From assembly GCF_036370855.1 (NCBI RefSeq), contig NC_088103.1, positions 10,355,404 through 10,419,403 on the forward strand: a stretch of 64,000 nucleotides of DNA, written 5' to 3'. The notes beneath the pieces are model-generated. The model searched no databases. It was not told the origin of the DNA and saw nothing but the letters and a program-made list of their open reading frames with translations. The position numbers were made by a program, and so were the translations under genes. Source of the stretch: Dromaius novaehollandiae. Lineage: Eukaryota; Chordata; Aves; Casuariiformes; Dromaiidae. Below, piece by piece: positions 1 to 13,888 of this stretch (positions are counted from its first letter, which is position 1; the number at the start of each line of letters is the position of its first letter).

Positions 1-2720
1 GAAAAATGGGGGGGTCCTTACCTTTTCCCGGCCACGGGCTTTCCCAGCGCGCAGTTGCTCTGCACCTCATGGGCTGCGTGGCCAGCCCTTCCTCGAAGGA
101 CGAGGGGGAAGGACACCTCAGATCCTGACGGCGTGAAGGAGCAAACCTCAAGCTGGGATGACCTAGGACACCCTAGGTACAGCAGAGGTCCCCGTGGAGG
201 GTCAGCCATAGGCTGTGCCCTACAGCCTAATGCGTACAGGCGTACGCTCACGCGGTCACTACCACCAGCACCGTCTGCGCTGTAACCCCAGGCTCACCTC
301 CAGCATCTCCCGCTCTTGTCCCTCCGCTGATACGTGTCTACAAATATTGCACCAGTTGGGCCAAGAATATCGGATATTAAGCACCCGATCTGGCCGCGGC
401 GCGTAGGAAGTATTAAGCAGCCTGCGAAGCGGAGCGGCTCCAACCCCACGTGGAACGAGAGAGCGGAGAGGCATTGCCCCCGTCGGGAAAAGGTCATGAA
501 AATACACGAAAATACACAAAAAAACGTGCTGCCCGCGCACAGCGCTCTCGGGGCTGTTTTCGGTCACTCGGTCTCCGGCCGAACGAGGGGGCTGGTCGCG
601 CAGCCCAACGAGTCCCGGGGCCGCGCTGCGCCTCCTTCTCCTGCCCGCAGCCAACCTCGCGCCTCCCGGTCGGGAGCAGAGGAGAGCGGCCCTGAGCGAG
701 CCAGGCTCGGCCCCCTTTTTCCTGGGAGAAGGAGCCCTTTTCCCCCCGGACAGAAGCGTTTCACGGCCCAGCCGGGGGTGGGAAGGAGCACTGCTGCTTT
801 TTGGCTGAGGTGTTTTCCCCTCCTGGGCTGGAGCTGATTTTTGCTGGGTCACGCTCGGTGCTGCGGGAGCTTGTAGGGACGGTCGTCGCTGGTTTTCACA
901 GCGCTCTCACTGCGTGCGGAGCTGGATGGCAGCACCTTCAGGGGAAGAGAAGCTGATTAACAAGACGGACATCGCTGCAGAAGTAAGATGAGCTCCACCA
1001 CTCCAGATCCCTGTTGCTTCAGAAAAAGGGACGTCAGCTGTGAAAGGTCCCCACATAGGAGAGGGGACAGCCAGGTCCCCAGGTCACCTGGCACAGGGAA
1101 CTCCACCGGCCGGACCTCCCCTTGCTCCTCTACAAATCAGTGCCATCACCTTTCCATGCACGAGAGCAAAAAATGCCTGAAAGCTGCATCGAGCACCGGT
1201 ACCTGCTTCAAATTTGAGAGGCCTGTTTATGATTACAAGCAGTGGGGAGTAAAGTATATATACTTAACAGAGCAGTATTAGAAAGTAGTAAAAACACCCA
1301 TGCAATTTCCCTTTAAAAGGCATTGGACTATAAAGGCAGATCATGCCCTTCAGGCTCAAAATATCATTTCTTATCCATACGCTGCTACCGACGGAGTGAA
1401 TAAAAAGCATTTCTCTGCTTGAGGAGGGACCCCGCAGGAGAGCAACGCTCACGAGCATACGCCACAGAAACGTGGCATCGGACGAGTTTGCAGGAGGGGG
1501 GAAAGCCTGGCGCCGGTGCCCCTTGCCCAAGACACACGCAGCCGGAAGCGTTACGCCTGGCGCTAGGGCCGCGGCGGGGAGCACAGCAGCGGATCTGGAG
1601 GCAGCTTCCTCAAGACGCGCAGGAATAGCCGCACGCATCCCGGCGGCATCGCGCGGACGGGATTCCTCGGGCCCCGGTCCCCGCGCCGCGGATGCTTCGG
1701 CGCACCAGTTTTTTCCACCCCCCTCGGCGTGTTTGTTGTTTCAGGACCGCTAAATCGCTGAGGATGGTTTACATTATATAACCGCCCTGTCCTTGCTGCA
1801 TCCCAGGGAGGGGACCCTGACGAGCAGCCAGATCTAATTTGTACTTTAAATTGCTTCTGGGCCAGGCAGTCATGACTTCCAGATGGGAAAGCCGGTCGAG
1901 CTCACCAGCGAGCAGTCCCGTGCGTTGCGCTCCCAAATCCACTCCGTTTGCATCCCTCCAAAGCCTGCACTGGGGCATGTTTTGCTTTTTTACGGCCTTT
2001 CTGAGCTCTTTCTAAGGTCACCGTAGTTCCTGGCGAGACAGCAGCGCTTTCCATCATCCTCATCAATTCAGCTGTCAGCCCCGCTTCGCCGTCCGGTTGC
2101 TTTTCCTAGAAGCCCCTTCGACAGCTGCAGCAGCCTTGCAGCGGCCGGGGGGGGATGCGTCTCCCGAGAAAGCCCCCGCGCCGTGCCTGCTCCGGCCGTC
2201 GTCCCCCCGCGTGCGTGCAACCCGTTCAGCGCTGCCCTGGCCCAAAAATAGTTTCCAGAAAGCAACCGCTGCGCTGCTTTTCCCGCACGCGCGGGAAGCG
2301 GAGGCACGCGAACGCAAAGCTGCCGCCGAAGGCTCCCGCGCTGCGCCCAGCCCCGGCCCCGCAGCAGGTACGAGCTAGAGCTGGTTTTGGAAGAGGCAGA
2401 AAACCAGTTTCCTGAGGGAAAAGAAAAATCAGGCTGGCTGCGCTTTGAAGGTTGGTTTGTTTGGTGCCTTTGGGGAAAGAAAAAAAAAAAAAAAAAAAAA
2501 AGGAAAGAAAACAGTGATGGTTTTGATAAAAAAAGTCCTCCCCAAATGCAAAACGAAATAGTGAAAAATGAAACAGGACAGTAATGGTCTTTGACAAAAC
2601 ATGCTGGCGGGCCGCAGTGCCACGCTGTCTGAATTAGACGTTGCTGAGCAGCGGTGGGAAGGGCTCGCTGCAGAGGCCCGTCGCAGCTCGGGACACGCGT
2701 CGCCACCGCCCCTCCGCAGC
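1..2720. other. intergenic DNA, no gene recognised
   Basis: I find no recognisable protein or RNA gene here. Open frames of 60 to 200 codons occur on both strands and overlap each other, as expected in GC-rich DNA without selection against stops, and none resembles a known family. Two minus-strand words look like splice donors (GTAAGG near 19 and GTGAGC near 295), but no matching acceptor with a sensible reading frame was identified. The block includes a 22-base A run at 2480-2501. Confidence 0.6.
2480..2501 (+). repeat. poly(A) homopolymer
   Basis: An uninterrupted run of 22 A is flanked by GAAAG-type purine sequence. It could be the tail of an old retroposon, but no element body is recognisable upstream and no target-site duplication is evident, so it is annotated only as a simple repeat. 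Confidence 0.85.
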
Positions 2721-2915
2721 TAATTCACATATTCGTGCATGAAGCGCACGCGATCCGACAATAAGCCGGAGGGAGAGGTATCTTTTGCATTCACACCGCA
2801 ATAGTGATAGAACTGCATTACCTTCGGTTAACTTTGCACGTACCCACCAAATATTCCATAGTCAAAACATATTTTATGAGACGAGCTATCAGTTGCAAGT
2901 ATCAAAGCAACTTTT
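2721..2915. promoter_or_regulatory. AT-rich motif-dense island, candidate conserved noncoding element
   Basis: This 200-base pocket is clearly less GC-rich and less repetitive than its surroundings and has no open frame of note. It contains GGTTAAC followed by TTTGCAC near 2826-2840, and several TATC/GATA-type words. The appearance resembles conserved noncoding elements in vertebrate intergenic DNA. Function is inference only. Confidence 0.25.
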
Positions 2916-5900
2916 CTTCCTCTTCACTTAGACAAAACACGTTCTCGCCCCAGCGAATTAACACGTCACCGGTTTGATTACAGTTCCCAAACCCAGGAAC
3001 TTCAGTGCCGAGCCTGCTCGCTCCGCGCTGCCCCGCGTTTGCCAAAGCGCCTAGCGCTCGGAGGCGGGGAACCCAGCCCAGGCTCTTCCTCACCCGTTTT
3101 TAGTGGCACAGCGAAACCCAAAGCCCCGCGTGGACCCAGCGACCTGCACGCCAGCCCACAGGGCTGGAGCCCACAGCTCAAGGGCTGCCACCCAAATCCA
3201 CGTCCGCTTAAACAAAAAACACATTTCTGTCCTCGTTTTCCTTCTCTTCCTCATATAAACGACATAATCCAAGAGCACGCACGGAGGACCGTTTCTACCC
3301 AGTTTTGGCAGCCTGGAGACCCAGCGTGAGCTGCTGCATCAACGCAGCCTCAGCGAGGAGGCACCAGCATCTCTGCAGGGGATCAGCAGACACCCGCGGC
3401 GCTTCGCCCCAGCCCGCAGACCTTGTCATCCTTGAGGGTGCGGGACTGCGGCAATCACCACCAGAAATTCCCGCGTGTTGCCTTAAGCAGCTGCTCCCCT
3501 CACATCCGCTTCCACCAGCTCTTCACTCTCGGCCACGGCCACCCCGGCTCCCCATCTCGGAGGCCGTTCCCGGGCCCGCTCCGGGCGCTCCGCAGGCAGC
3601 CGCCGGCCACTTCCCAGCCCGCTCCAGCCCTGCCGCCGCTAACGGCTGCCTGCGCTCGCTAGCCCTGCGCCTGCTCGGGGAGCGCGGGCGAGAGCGGAGC
3701 GGCCGAGTCTGGCACGGCGTGTGGGCAAGGAAAAGCCCTCCCGGAGAAGGCAGGGGAAGGCTTCCAAGTCAAACAAGAAGTGGGATAGTTGCGCGTGCGT
3801 GGCCTCTCTCCCCACAAGAGGTGGAAGAACCGGACACGGCCGTGCTGCTGCCTGCCTGCCGCTACCGGCCTCCGCAGCATCGCCAGAGGGGCCTCGGCAG
3901 CCCGCGAGCCGGGGCGGCAACGCACGCCGGACGGCTTCACGCCCCCGGGTGCCTTTGACCTGACGTGTTGTCAGAAGGCTCTACCTTTCCCTGGATGTTC
4001 AGCCAGTCCTTGGCCTTCTTCGTCCCATTCCTCCTCGGAGTCGACATGTGAAGCGGCTCCGGGGGCCTGGGAAGTTACTCTGGGCTGCCTGAGGCTCTGG
4101 CTGGGGTCAGGATGAAGCGGTCCACGGTCATTCCTTACTTATTCCCCCACCAGCTGAAAGACAGAGCTGCTGCCGTGCTAAACGTCTCTGTCCCCAGGAA
4201 GAGAGGGGGAAATGCCGGCAGCCGGCACAGGGCAGCACCGGAGCCCCGTCCCCAGCCAGGCCTGGGCTCGGGGTCAGGCGGAAGCCCAGCACGACGGAGG
4301 AAGGAGGGCTTCGGGCAGCATCACAGCTGGGCCAAGCAGGCCTAACGCTGCTGTGGCCAAAACGCATCCCTTGGCTCGCCAACGGGCAGGATTTCACCCT
4401 TTTGTTAAAACAGATCATAGAATTGAGGAGCTGCCTGCGGCGAGTGATCCCACATACATTCACGGACATACCCCCTGCGCTCGATGCCCTGCTCACCCCA
4501 CCTCGCTCCAAGTTTCCAGAGATGACAGCAATTAAGTTGTAAATGCAATGCTTTTTTCCCCCCCCTCCATATGTTTTCACTTCAGCTGTACAGCAGAAAT
4601 ATTTCCTGGCATCTGTCTTCAATTGAGGGCAGGGAGGGAGGTAGGTTGGTGGAGAGGAGGGATCCACGGAAGGGACATGTTCTTGGAGCCCTCTGGGGAA
4701 AAAGAGAAAAAAGGGGGGAGGAAGGGAAGAGCAAAGGTGGCATTGCTCAATTTTTCATTTCAAGGCTGCTAAGAACAGCCGCTCCAGAGACGGAGCGAGG
4801 AAGGGCTCTGCCGTGCGACCAGACCGCGGATCGCTGTGGCTTGAAGAACATGAAAGCCACGAGATGACCTTCCCGCATCCTCCTGCGTGGGGCTGAGGGT
4901 GAGGAAGGGGGCCTGGGCAAAGGCTGCCCAGATTTTGCAAGAGAAGAGCAACCCACTGCGAGATACCTCCAAGATGCCCCATTTCAAGGAACAGCAGTGC
5001 TGGATGAGAAGAGACCAAACCCCCAGACCTTCAGCCCACTCAAACCCGTGACCGTGGGGTTGCCACGAGACAGCAGGCACCAACACTCACGTGGACTGAA
5101 GAAGCTCCCACCTTTATGGAAGAGTTCATGGGAGCAATTTTCAGTGTTTGCCCTCTCCCATCCGTCACCCGCTCCAAATATTCATCGCAGATCATCTGAA
5201 GATGCAGCAGTCTCGTGTAAGAAGCTAAAAATTAAATATCATTCCAGTCTGCCCCGGGCTGAGCTCCTGCATACCTCGTCTCATCGTTTCCACGTGGAGG
5301 CCCAAAGCGCTTTGCTTCGCAGTCGAGGAGAGCCCAGAGGGACCGACAGCGAAGGACTCTGCTTGCTCTCCTCCAGGGCAGCTCCTTCACACGCAGCTTG
5401 CCAAGCCCTGGAAACCCGCGTCTCTCCCTGGGGCTCTTCTGCATTTTGACTGTAGAGCCTGGCCACACGGCATAGAAGATGATGCCTTTTTAGCTTTTTT
5501 CACTCCTTTTTCACTCTTTCTTTCAAGGAGCTTGTGCATCTCCATCTCCTGGCAGGGAAGTCCGCTCACACCTGGACGCTGAGAAAGACATCCTCATCTT
5601 TTTCTGCATGTTTCCTCGTCTGAAATCAAACAAGGAGAATCCCCGCCCCGGCGTTAACACACCAGATATCAGCGCAAAGGCCAAACCATGGACGTTACCA
5701 CCGGAGCAAATGCCCCGGCTGGCCCGAGCTCAGCGTTCCCGCGTGGGGAAGCGCAGAGCTGCTACGTCCCCACTGCCGCGTCCTCGCGGGCAAGCTACAG
5801 GTCTGGATTCGCCTCTCCTGTCCAAAACTGGGAGCAGGAAACAGGAGTCACAGGCTGAGGCTGGAAAAATCAGAGATGGCAGCAAGGTGGAGGGCTGGAT

Positions 5901-8800
5901 CCAGACCTGCTTCATACCGGGGAGCATTTGGAGCTGGGCTTGGAGACCGAGCCCCAGCCAAAACCTCAGCAGTCCCTCCCCACTCGCAACCCTCATACCA
6001 GCGTGTTCCTCAGCAGTTTCCTTTTACCATGTGAGCAATACGACATGGTGAAATATTGCCTGTAAGCAGCTCTTGCTCCTACAAGCAGATTTCACCTCGC
6101 CCCTGCACTCCGCACACACACAGAGAGCTTATTTTCCTCTCTTCCCATCTGCAGGACATGAGGTTTTCTCTTCAGTGCTATAACCCTTACAACAGATCCA
6201 CTTGTATTTTTTTTCATATCCTTGCTAGGACATAGTAAAAAAAAAATCTTCCTAGCGCAAAGCTGTTTTCCATGGCACATCGTCCCGGCTGCCCTGCTCC
6301 TTCCCATAATCCCAGCCTTTCGCCCAAATCCACCTTGTACCAAAAACCAATGTTTACACTCAAAGCCCATTCCTGCTCTGCTGTGACCCCCTTGCTAACA
6401 TACAACAATATTTTGAAAAGCTCCTACCATTTCCAGGGGGAACGCCGAGAAGTTAATCGCTATTAAAGACCCGGCTAATCGTTTTGCATGCATTGCCTTC
6501 GCACAGAAGCCAGGGAAGTAATAAAATCACCAGGGCTGGCCATGAGCATGGATATCCCCCGATTTGCCCATTAGGCAGGTGCCCAAATGAGTCTCAGCCC
6601 GTGACACCCCAAGAAGAGAAGCAGCAATGTCCCGGCCATATAGATGCACAATCCTGCCTGGCACATGGCCAGAGCCCAGGCATGGGGGAAAGGGCCTTCA
6701 GGGACCTGCACGTCCCATGGAGGGACAGCATCACCCCCAAACGCTGTTCCTCACTGGGTGAGATTTCTCCCCATGCTGCACTGCCACCCATGAAATCACC
6801 CGTTACCGCATTATTACCAAAAAACACCGTCCCCTCTTCCCCCAGGCCACTCCACCCCCAAGTTTCTTTTCCTGCATTATGGGTTTAACAGGCCAAAGCT
6901 TTCACCCAGCGGCATAGAAAGCATCAGAATCTCTCATGTAGGCACCTGCCGTTATTTTCCACACAGCTATCCTAAGAAAACCCCCAGGATTTCCACCTCA
7001 GGAACCCCAAAACGTGCACCGCGGTTAGCAACCGGGGGGACGGAGCTGCTCAGAGCGCTGCGTTAGGTGGGGACACCCAGAAGGTCCTGTGGTACCAGCC
7101 GCCTCCGAGCTCTTCGGTCGCTCCAGGCTCCCGGTGCCACGAGGGGAGAAGCTAAGCCCCATGGCTTCATGCGAGGGCTGCTGCTCCGCGCTCACAACCG
7201 AGGGGGACCAGCGAGGTCACGCTTCCCACCACGCTTCCAGGTGGTCCCAATTAACTGCCAGGAGCTCGAGCACAACACGTAACCGGGAGTTCGCCCGCAC
7301 CGTCGGCAGCTGGGAGCCCCAGACGCTGCGTATTTATCTGTAAATCAAAGTGAAGCTAAGCAGCGCTGCAGACTGACAGCGCTGCTGCATCTCCCAGAAC
7401 GCAGTACGAACGCTTTTCAGGACATGCCTTGGGGCTTTCCGTGTCGGACGATGTTTACTCGGGAGTTTCTTCCGAAAAAAGCGCCTGAGGCTGTCCCTTG
7501 AGACCGGAATAAATTCAAGAGGATACGCCGGCCTATTTTGTTTTTTATCCATCAATAGCCATTGTCCTGTTTAAAGAACTCCGAGTGGAAAGGTTTTCAA
7601 CACTTGGGGTTTTTTTTTTTTTCCCCCCTCTTTGTAAAATACTGCTTGCAATTCCCCATCTTTTTTCCGGGTGGTTATGCTAAACTTCTGGCCAAAGGCT
7701 TCTAGCCAGATTTTGCCCTCAGAAATGTGCATTCTACTGCTGGCGAAAATAGCAGCTCGCTTGCGTGTGTGTTGAAGGAAGGAATTTGGTTCGCTCGGCA
7801 ACATTTTTGGAAGAGCCGCAGAATGCATCAGTGGTCAGGTCCCGCGCTGCGGACACCGTGGCCCTAGGGGAGCCAAATTCCCAGACCCCCACGAGCCGCA
7901 TACCGACATCTTCGCCCTGGCGGGATCCGCAGGAACGTACCTCAGCCCCCAGCGAGGGGAGGGGGCCGGCCCCGGGGCGCACGCCCTGCCAGCAAACATG
8001 GCTCAGACTTGCTCGCGGGTTAAACGCCCGTGTGACATTCAAGACAGGCTTTTGCTGTCCCCTCCCCTGCTCTTCCACCTTGGCCGAGCTCCGATGGCCG
8101 TGCTAGGAGCTGACCTCTCGCTAGGCGATGCTGGGAGCCAGCTTCTTCAGCACAGCCCTTCGGCTTTGATCCCACCCCTGCCCCGGGACCCAGCTGGCAG
8201 AAACATCCCCCCCCGAGACGGGCAAAGGCAGCCCTGTTTTTCGTGTAGGCAGCTAACAGCGGGAAGCGGACCCATAGTCCCGTCCGCCTTTCCCAAACAC
8301 TGCTCACTGCAACCTGCACCAGGTTTATCCGCCTCTCGTGCTCCCTTCCTCCTTCGCCACCTTAGAGCCTTCCTGGTATAATCCCGTCCCCTTTGAACGG
8401 CGGAGCCGGGCTGCCTGGGCGATGGCTCTCTCCTGGGAGGGAAGCGGCCCGTAACAACTCCTCGATCCTCTGTGTGTGCGCGGAGGAGGAGATCGCCTGC
8501 TTCCTGGCAGAGGTACGCTTGCTTCCCTCCTTCCCGGCGTTTCAAGGCTCACTGTTGCTGATCCACCGTCTCCGGCTGTTCAGGCTGGTACCGTGGTGTG
8601 TGGTGGCAGGGGCGGCGGAGCTCCGAGGAGAAGGAGGATTTCGCCCAGCATAGGTCTCCCCCGCAGCCGGATGGCTCCTCCACGTCCCCCGACCCACACT
8701 GGCAACGACCAGGGACAGCAAGTCCCAGAAAGGTGGTTTTTAGGACTGCAACAGACTTAAACAGCAGCTCAGCCAACACTGAGCCCAAAAGTCAGACAAA
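2916..8800. other. intergenic DNA, no gene recognised
   Basis: Moderately GC-rich sequence without a recognisable gene. Reading frames on the two strands mirror one another and lack family motifs. A short word near 4411-4425 faintly resembles the terminal repeat of CR1 elements, but it is too short to call. A poly(T) tract lies near 7610-7622. Confidence 0.55.
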
Positions 8801-10470
8801 ATGCAAACCCAGACCTTTCCCATAGCTTCAGAAAGCTTGGTCCAGTGTATAGACGTATGCACATTTGAATATGTATGCACATGTACATACATGAACACAC
8901 AAAATTACCTTCCTTCTGCCCTTCCTGATTCTGGTGAAGAGAAATTACAGCGAATGCTAGTCCAGTGCTTTGCATCCCGGTAAAACCAAGTTGTTATGAA
9001 AGAAAACCTCTGCCCATGTGCGTGTGGAGCTCTTTGCGGAGGAATCTGCCACTGCAAGGAAACTGGGACACAGGCAGAAGCGTTATGTGCGGCCGATCAT
9101 CGTGTTATTCTAGTTAGCACCAGGGTGGGTAACAAATTCCACGATGGGTGGAGGGCAGAGGAAAGAACCAGCCCAACGTTAATCTCTTTTGTTCATCCAG
9201 CTAGCAGCATAATCTCCAAATATCCACAGGCTGCTCTTCAAAAGAGAAGAGAGAGCAAATGTTGTAGCATGCCCACCACATTTCCAGCCCGAAGGCCCTT
9301 CTGGTATTTGTGGATATCCATGTTCCAGTTTTAATAACCTTTCCTCTATTCTAAGACACTTAGGGAGAAAACAATATCCCGACCCGGGACCCAGCTCTGC
9401 TGGACAACAACCGTCTGGAACCTCATTATCCCCTCGCTTGGGTTTTCAATCTAAACATGCACAAAACAAGCGGCTCGTAGATGCCTCCCAGGTTAGCTGC
9501 TGAACTGACGATGGGGGCGGCACTTTTGGTGTACAGATGGGCTCTTTTTGTCAATGGCATTTGCGATTGCTCAACAGCTCTCCAGACCAGCACTTCTTTC
9601 AGAAGTCCTTAACCATCTCCTGACAGATCTGTATGAAGGCTGCAAAAATCTTTCAGTCATTCAGTTGATTTTTTTTTGACCCTTTTTCCTGCAGCTGATG
9701 TTCTGTCACAGTCCCACTGAAATCCACAGAGCAAGTCATTGAATAAAATACTCCCTGCCATGAACAAGTGCATCGGGAGGTGACCTTGCAGGAGCACACG
9801 TGGCTCATAGACCTAATGACACCGTGCAACGGTTTCAGACCTTCTGTCTAGACAGCACACCTAAGTGATGGACTTCCAACAGCTATTGTTTCGGGTTTTG
9901 GCCTGGAAATATTTATAACCTTCAAAAGTCTCCACATCTCAATAAACATGAGGCGTTTTTTAACTGAATCTTTTCTCTGGCGTCCAAGTAGTCCCAATGG
10001 AGCTGAACCAAAAAGAGACCAATAAACTGCTTGACTAAAAGAACAATAATAATTGCGCCCAAAGGAAGAACCTCTCCAGCGTCTTGGCTACGTAACACAG
10101 TGATAACGCTGAGTAAAACTGGTCGAGGTCGCTGCCGACTCCAGAGACCTGGATGGATTTTGTTGCCATCACTTTGAACTGTAGGACACAAAAGGCCTCA
10201 TTTATTCTTCCTTCTTCGTTCCCTGCCATAAAAGCCAGGAAATGCAGTAATATGGCATTTCCAGTGCCCTATTCATTGTGCTCGCTTTGTGCCTGAATTA
10301 TTTTTATTTCCCAAGACGAATGGAGAAGTGTGAGACAAGCAGCCGTCCCTAATTCCAAATTTCCTGCCGTGGACCAATTTAAACCATAGGTCTGATGTTG
10401 TCAGGACAATATTTTCCCCTCTATATGTGTCATAGCAGCGATGTTAACTCCTCGCTGTTTATTTCCTATA
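8801..10470. other. AT-richer intergenic block, no gene recognised
   Basis: Base composition shifts here to mixed or AT-rich, unlike the GC-rich DNA on both sides. The start holds an imperfect alternating purine-pyrimidine stretch (8850-8900, ATGTATGCACATGTACATAC type). The segment around 9895-10330 has many homeodomain-like and AT-rich words and few simple repeats, which is compatible with a conserved noncoding element. No coding frame with recognisable similarity is present. Confidence 0.4.
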
Positions 10471-10920
10471 GCGGCCGGGAACACGGAAACGTGCGCGGAG
10501 AGGGCTGAGTCGCTCCTCCTGCCCAGGGTTAGCCTCACCGCCCGGCTGCGGCTCAGCAGCGATGCTCCAGCCTCCAAGAGCAGGAGCCTCCACCACAGCG
10601 GTGGCACACGGACCTTCAGCGGCGAGGAGCCCTGCCAGGGCCGCAACAGGGAGCAGGCTGCCAGCGAGCAACAAGGGGAGAAATGCCGCACAAGGGCCGT
10701 GCTGCTGGACCGAGACCTGCTACCGCTTCAGCGTTTTGCCCTCCAAGCGAGGGGTGGTTGGAGATTTTCTCCTTCCTGCTCTCCAGGCTCCTCCTCTCCA
10801 AAACTCACCGACAGAAAAACGGGCAAAGACTGGATTGGAGGGTGATGGTGGGAGAGCTGGAGCGTTTCCTCCAGGAAACGGGCTGGGAGTCCGTGGTGGC
10901 CCTTATTGCCAGCAAGGAGC

Positions 10921-10940
10921 ATCCATCACAATCCATCACA
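10921..10940 (+). repeat. tandem duplication of a 10-base unit
   Basis: The decamer ATCCATCACA occurs twice in perfect tandem. It is a small slippage-type duplication in noncoding DNA. Confidence 0.9.
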
Positions 10941-13495
10941 GGCAGAAGATAAGCAGTAGTGCAAGAAAAAATAATTAGCCTCTAAAAACAAAAAACGAAA
11001 AGGAAATCACATAAAACAAGGCTGAGGGATATAAGACTACCAGCAGGAAACCGAGTCTTAGCGGGGAGAGGTGTAATGGACAGAAAACACCAGTCCATAG
11101 GGCTCTCCGCAGGGGATGGTCGCAACTGTAATGGAGCCATCAGGAAAATACTGTTTTCCTTGCAGCAACACCTCAAGCCCAATTTGCTACAAAGAGGAGA
11201 GCACCGTAAAGGAGTGGGAAGTCTCTTCATCCACTGCTGCTTCTCAGGGACTGCGTGAGGCCAGTCCAATTTGCACCTTTTATCACCCCCACCTGCGTTT
11301 CACCACCATGCAGGAACCTGCTCCCCGAGGCAATAAAACCAAAATTACTGCAGAAAGCAGACCCTGAAAATAGCTCACCAGGAACTGAAAGGAGCCTTGC
11401 CGGGGTGAGAGCCCACCGCTCCTCCGCTCCCACAATCTGTGCTTTCTGGTAAAATTAGGCTGCGTTTCAAGCAAACCTGGGCTGTGCCCGGCCAGTTCCT
11501 CATTTATGCTTTCAGGGTACTGTTTGGTGTCAAAACTAGGAGACACATGGAGGCTTCGCTTGGTTTTTGCTCCAGCCCACGAGCACCTCTCGCTACAAGC
11601 CTGCCTGGGCCATCGTTTCGGGGTCCTGCTCCCAACCGGCAAAGTCTTAAAAAAGATTAACGTAATTCACTGCCGGGTGGGATGCTGTTGCCCTTGACTG
11701 CACGGAGCTGCATCTCAGCAGGCAGTGCTCCTCCATGAGAGAGTTTACTCTTGCTGGGAGCCTGCATTTATATTGCGGCTGAAGATATTTCTCCAAACTG
11801 GAGACCAGTAAGTTAAACAACCTCCCCAGCTCGTCTTTGTGCTGCAAGCACGTTACGCAGCGCTTCGACGGTCTGGGCAGCAGTGGGTCTCTGCATGTGT
11901 GTCATGCATTACTTGTGGCCATCTGGAACAAGCATTAACCACAAATAAGTAAGTGTGCTTATTCTCTGCTGCGAGAGGAGCAGAGCCTTGCCAGGGCAGT
12001 GCTGCTTTCCACCGATGACAGATGTCTCAGGCATGCTCGGGCACAGGCTATCTACACGCGTGCAAGCCAGAAGCCACCCGCCTCCGTCCTGAGGACCCCC
12101 AAGTTTCGCAGGCTGAAATTCAGAAAATTCAGAAAGAAAAACCCAGCCTTTCACATCTGTTTGAGTTTATCTTTCGTCTGTTTTTCGGGCCAGGTCCCCC
12201 CCACGGAGCAAAGCTCACCCGCTGGCTCCCTCCGCCTGCTCCATCTCACCCGCGATTTTGGAAACCACAGGCTAGGGGAGGTAAATCCCCGTCGCTCCAC
12301 GCGTGGCCGCGGACCTCCGCTCCCCAACACGCACCCCTATGCACGGGACAATAAATGACACGACTTTACGTGCAAACCTCCTACGGCACAAGCCGGCGGC
12401 TCCAGCAGCCCCGTAGGCGCTTGCTCTGCCCCGCTCCCATGCGCGCGGCTGCTCCCCTGCCTTCCACCTCCCACGCAAGCCCCAAGGACAACGTGAAATC
12501 AATAAATAACCGCCGTCAGCTCCCGCCTTTCCAAAGCGGCGCACGGGGATCTCAATACATGTAACTTGCATTAACCCTGCCTGAAGCTGAAAACCCAGCG
12601 CCCTTGCCGCAGCCCCGCAGACTGCAGGGCACCAGCGCTGGCGAGGCCCTGCTCTTCCCCTGCCCAGAAAGGGCTTTTTGGGGAGAGGCAGCCGCCGTCC
12701 CGCAGTTTGCATTTCCCCGTGTTATTCTTTCCAATTAACGGCGTTGTTCGGAGGGGGCCGCGAGCCAGCGTGGCAGCCCCGCGCGGGAACTGCCCTGTAG
12801 CACCCCGGTACAGGCGTGCCGACATCGCCGCACATCTATGCCCCGATCAGCCCGGACCTTGTGTATTTTTAGAGGCAGTTCAGAAGCAGGAGCCACGGGA
12901 GCCGTATGCCTTTTTAGGAAGTCCTCCTCGAGAATACCGATTTATAATCGGGGCTAGGCACCGCAAAGGGAAAGGTGAAGAGCTGTGGGGTTTTCCTCTC
13001 CATACTCATTTTCTTTTTGTCTGCTGGAGAAAGGACAAAAAAAGAAAGAGATGAACTTTTTTTTGATGACCAAACAAAAATAAGCATTTTCTGAGCAAAC
13101 TAGGATTTCAATGGAAAAAACAGAATATGAACATTTAAGTTCCATGCAACTTAAAAACCTGCTTCAGGTAAAGATGCTTTCATAAGCAGTCCTTTCTATG
13201 GGAAAAAAACATTTTCAACGCTTGCAGCAGAAAGCTTCTAAACAAATGCCTTTTGTTTAGAGAAATTCAGCTGCCTTTTGAGCTGTTTCGGACACACAAA
13301 GCGTACGCCCTGCTAGCAGAGAAAATCTGAAAGTCCGTCTTATCGAAAGGACCCAAAGCGAGCGCTTCCCTCCCTCGGGGCCACCGGCACGGGACTGCCC
13401 GGCTTGTGCCAGCCCAGCCCCACGCAGCCCCCGGCAGCTCCTCGGCCCATCGCACGTGAAGCCACATCACTGAATCCGGGGGGGGAAAAGTTAGG

Positions 13496-13553
13496 TTACG
13501 CTATGTCACATCACACTGTGCTACATTATGCTATATTATGTCACGCCACGAGC
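13496..13553 (+). repeat. imperfect short direct repeat (CTATGTCACATCAC-like)
   Basis: Words of the form GCTAT-(G/A)T-CACATCAC, TGCTACATTATGCTATATTATGTCACGCCAC recur with changes over about 58 bases. This gives a degenerate minisatellite-like patch. No function is evident. Confidence 0.5.
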
Positions 13554-13868
13554 AGAAAAGCAACGCAACAACCAGTTTTGCTTAGCAAGTGACTTGTGTC
13601 CAGCGCTGCTCAAGCAAGGCTTTCGAGTCACGCAGGAAGAGGAGCACGCAAACACGAAAAGCTGTATTTATGCGGGAAGCTGCGCTGCGATGCACAGGGC
13701 CGTAAGAGCACGGCTCCATATGTGCAGCAGCAGCTACCCCGCGTCCCCGCTGGGGCGGGCACCTGCACCCAGGAGGGCACAAGCAGCAAAAGCCTCCGCT
13801 GCAGACCCAGCGCAGGTGACGGCCGGCCTCCCACGCCGCCGGCCATGCCCTCGCCCAGCGCTCACCCC

Positions 13869-13888
13869 GGGGGGGGGGGGGGGGGGGG
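13869..13888 (+). repeat. poly(G) homopolymer, 20 bases
   Basis: Twenty consecutive G, preceded by four C. Such runs are prone to sequencing-length error, so the exact length is uncertain. Confidence 0.9.

Noticed and set aside
19-295. Minus-strand splice-donor-like words (GTAAGG, GTGAGC) at the left edge
   Set aside because: No acceptor with a continuous, recognisable coding frame was found. Two donor-like hexamers can occur by chance.
4405-4430. Word resembling the CR1 terminal repeat (ATCATAGAATTGAGG)
   Set aside because: Too short and without the preceding conserved CR1 block.
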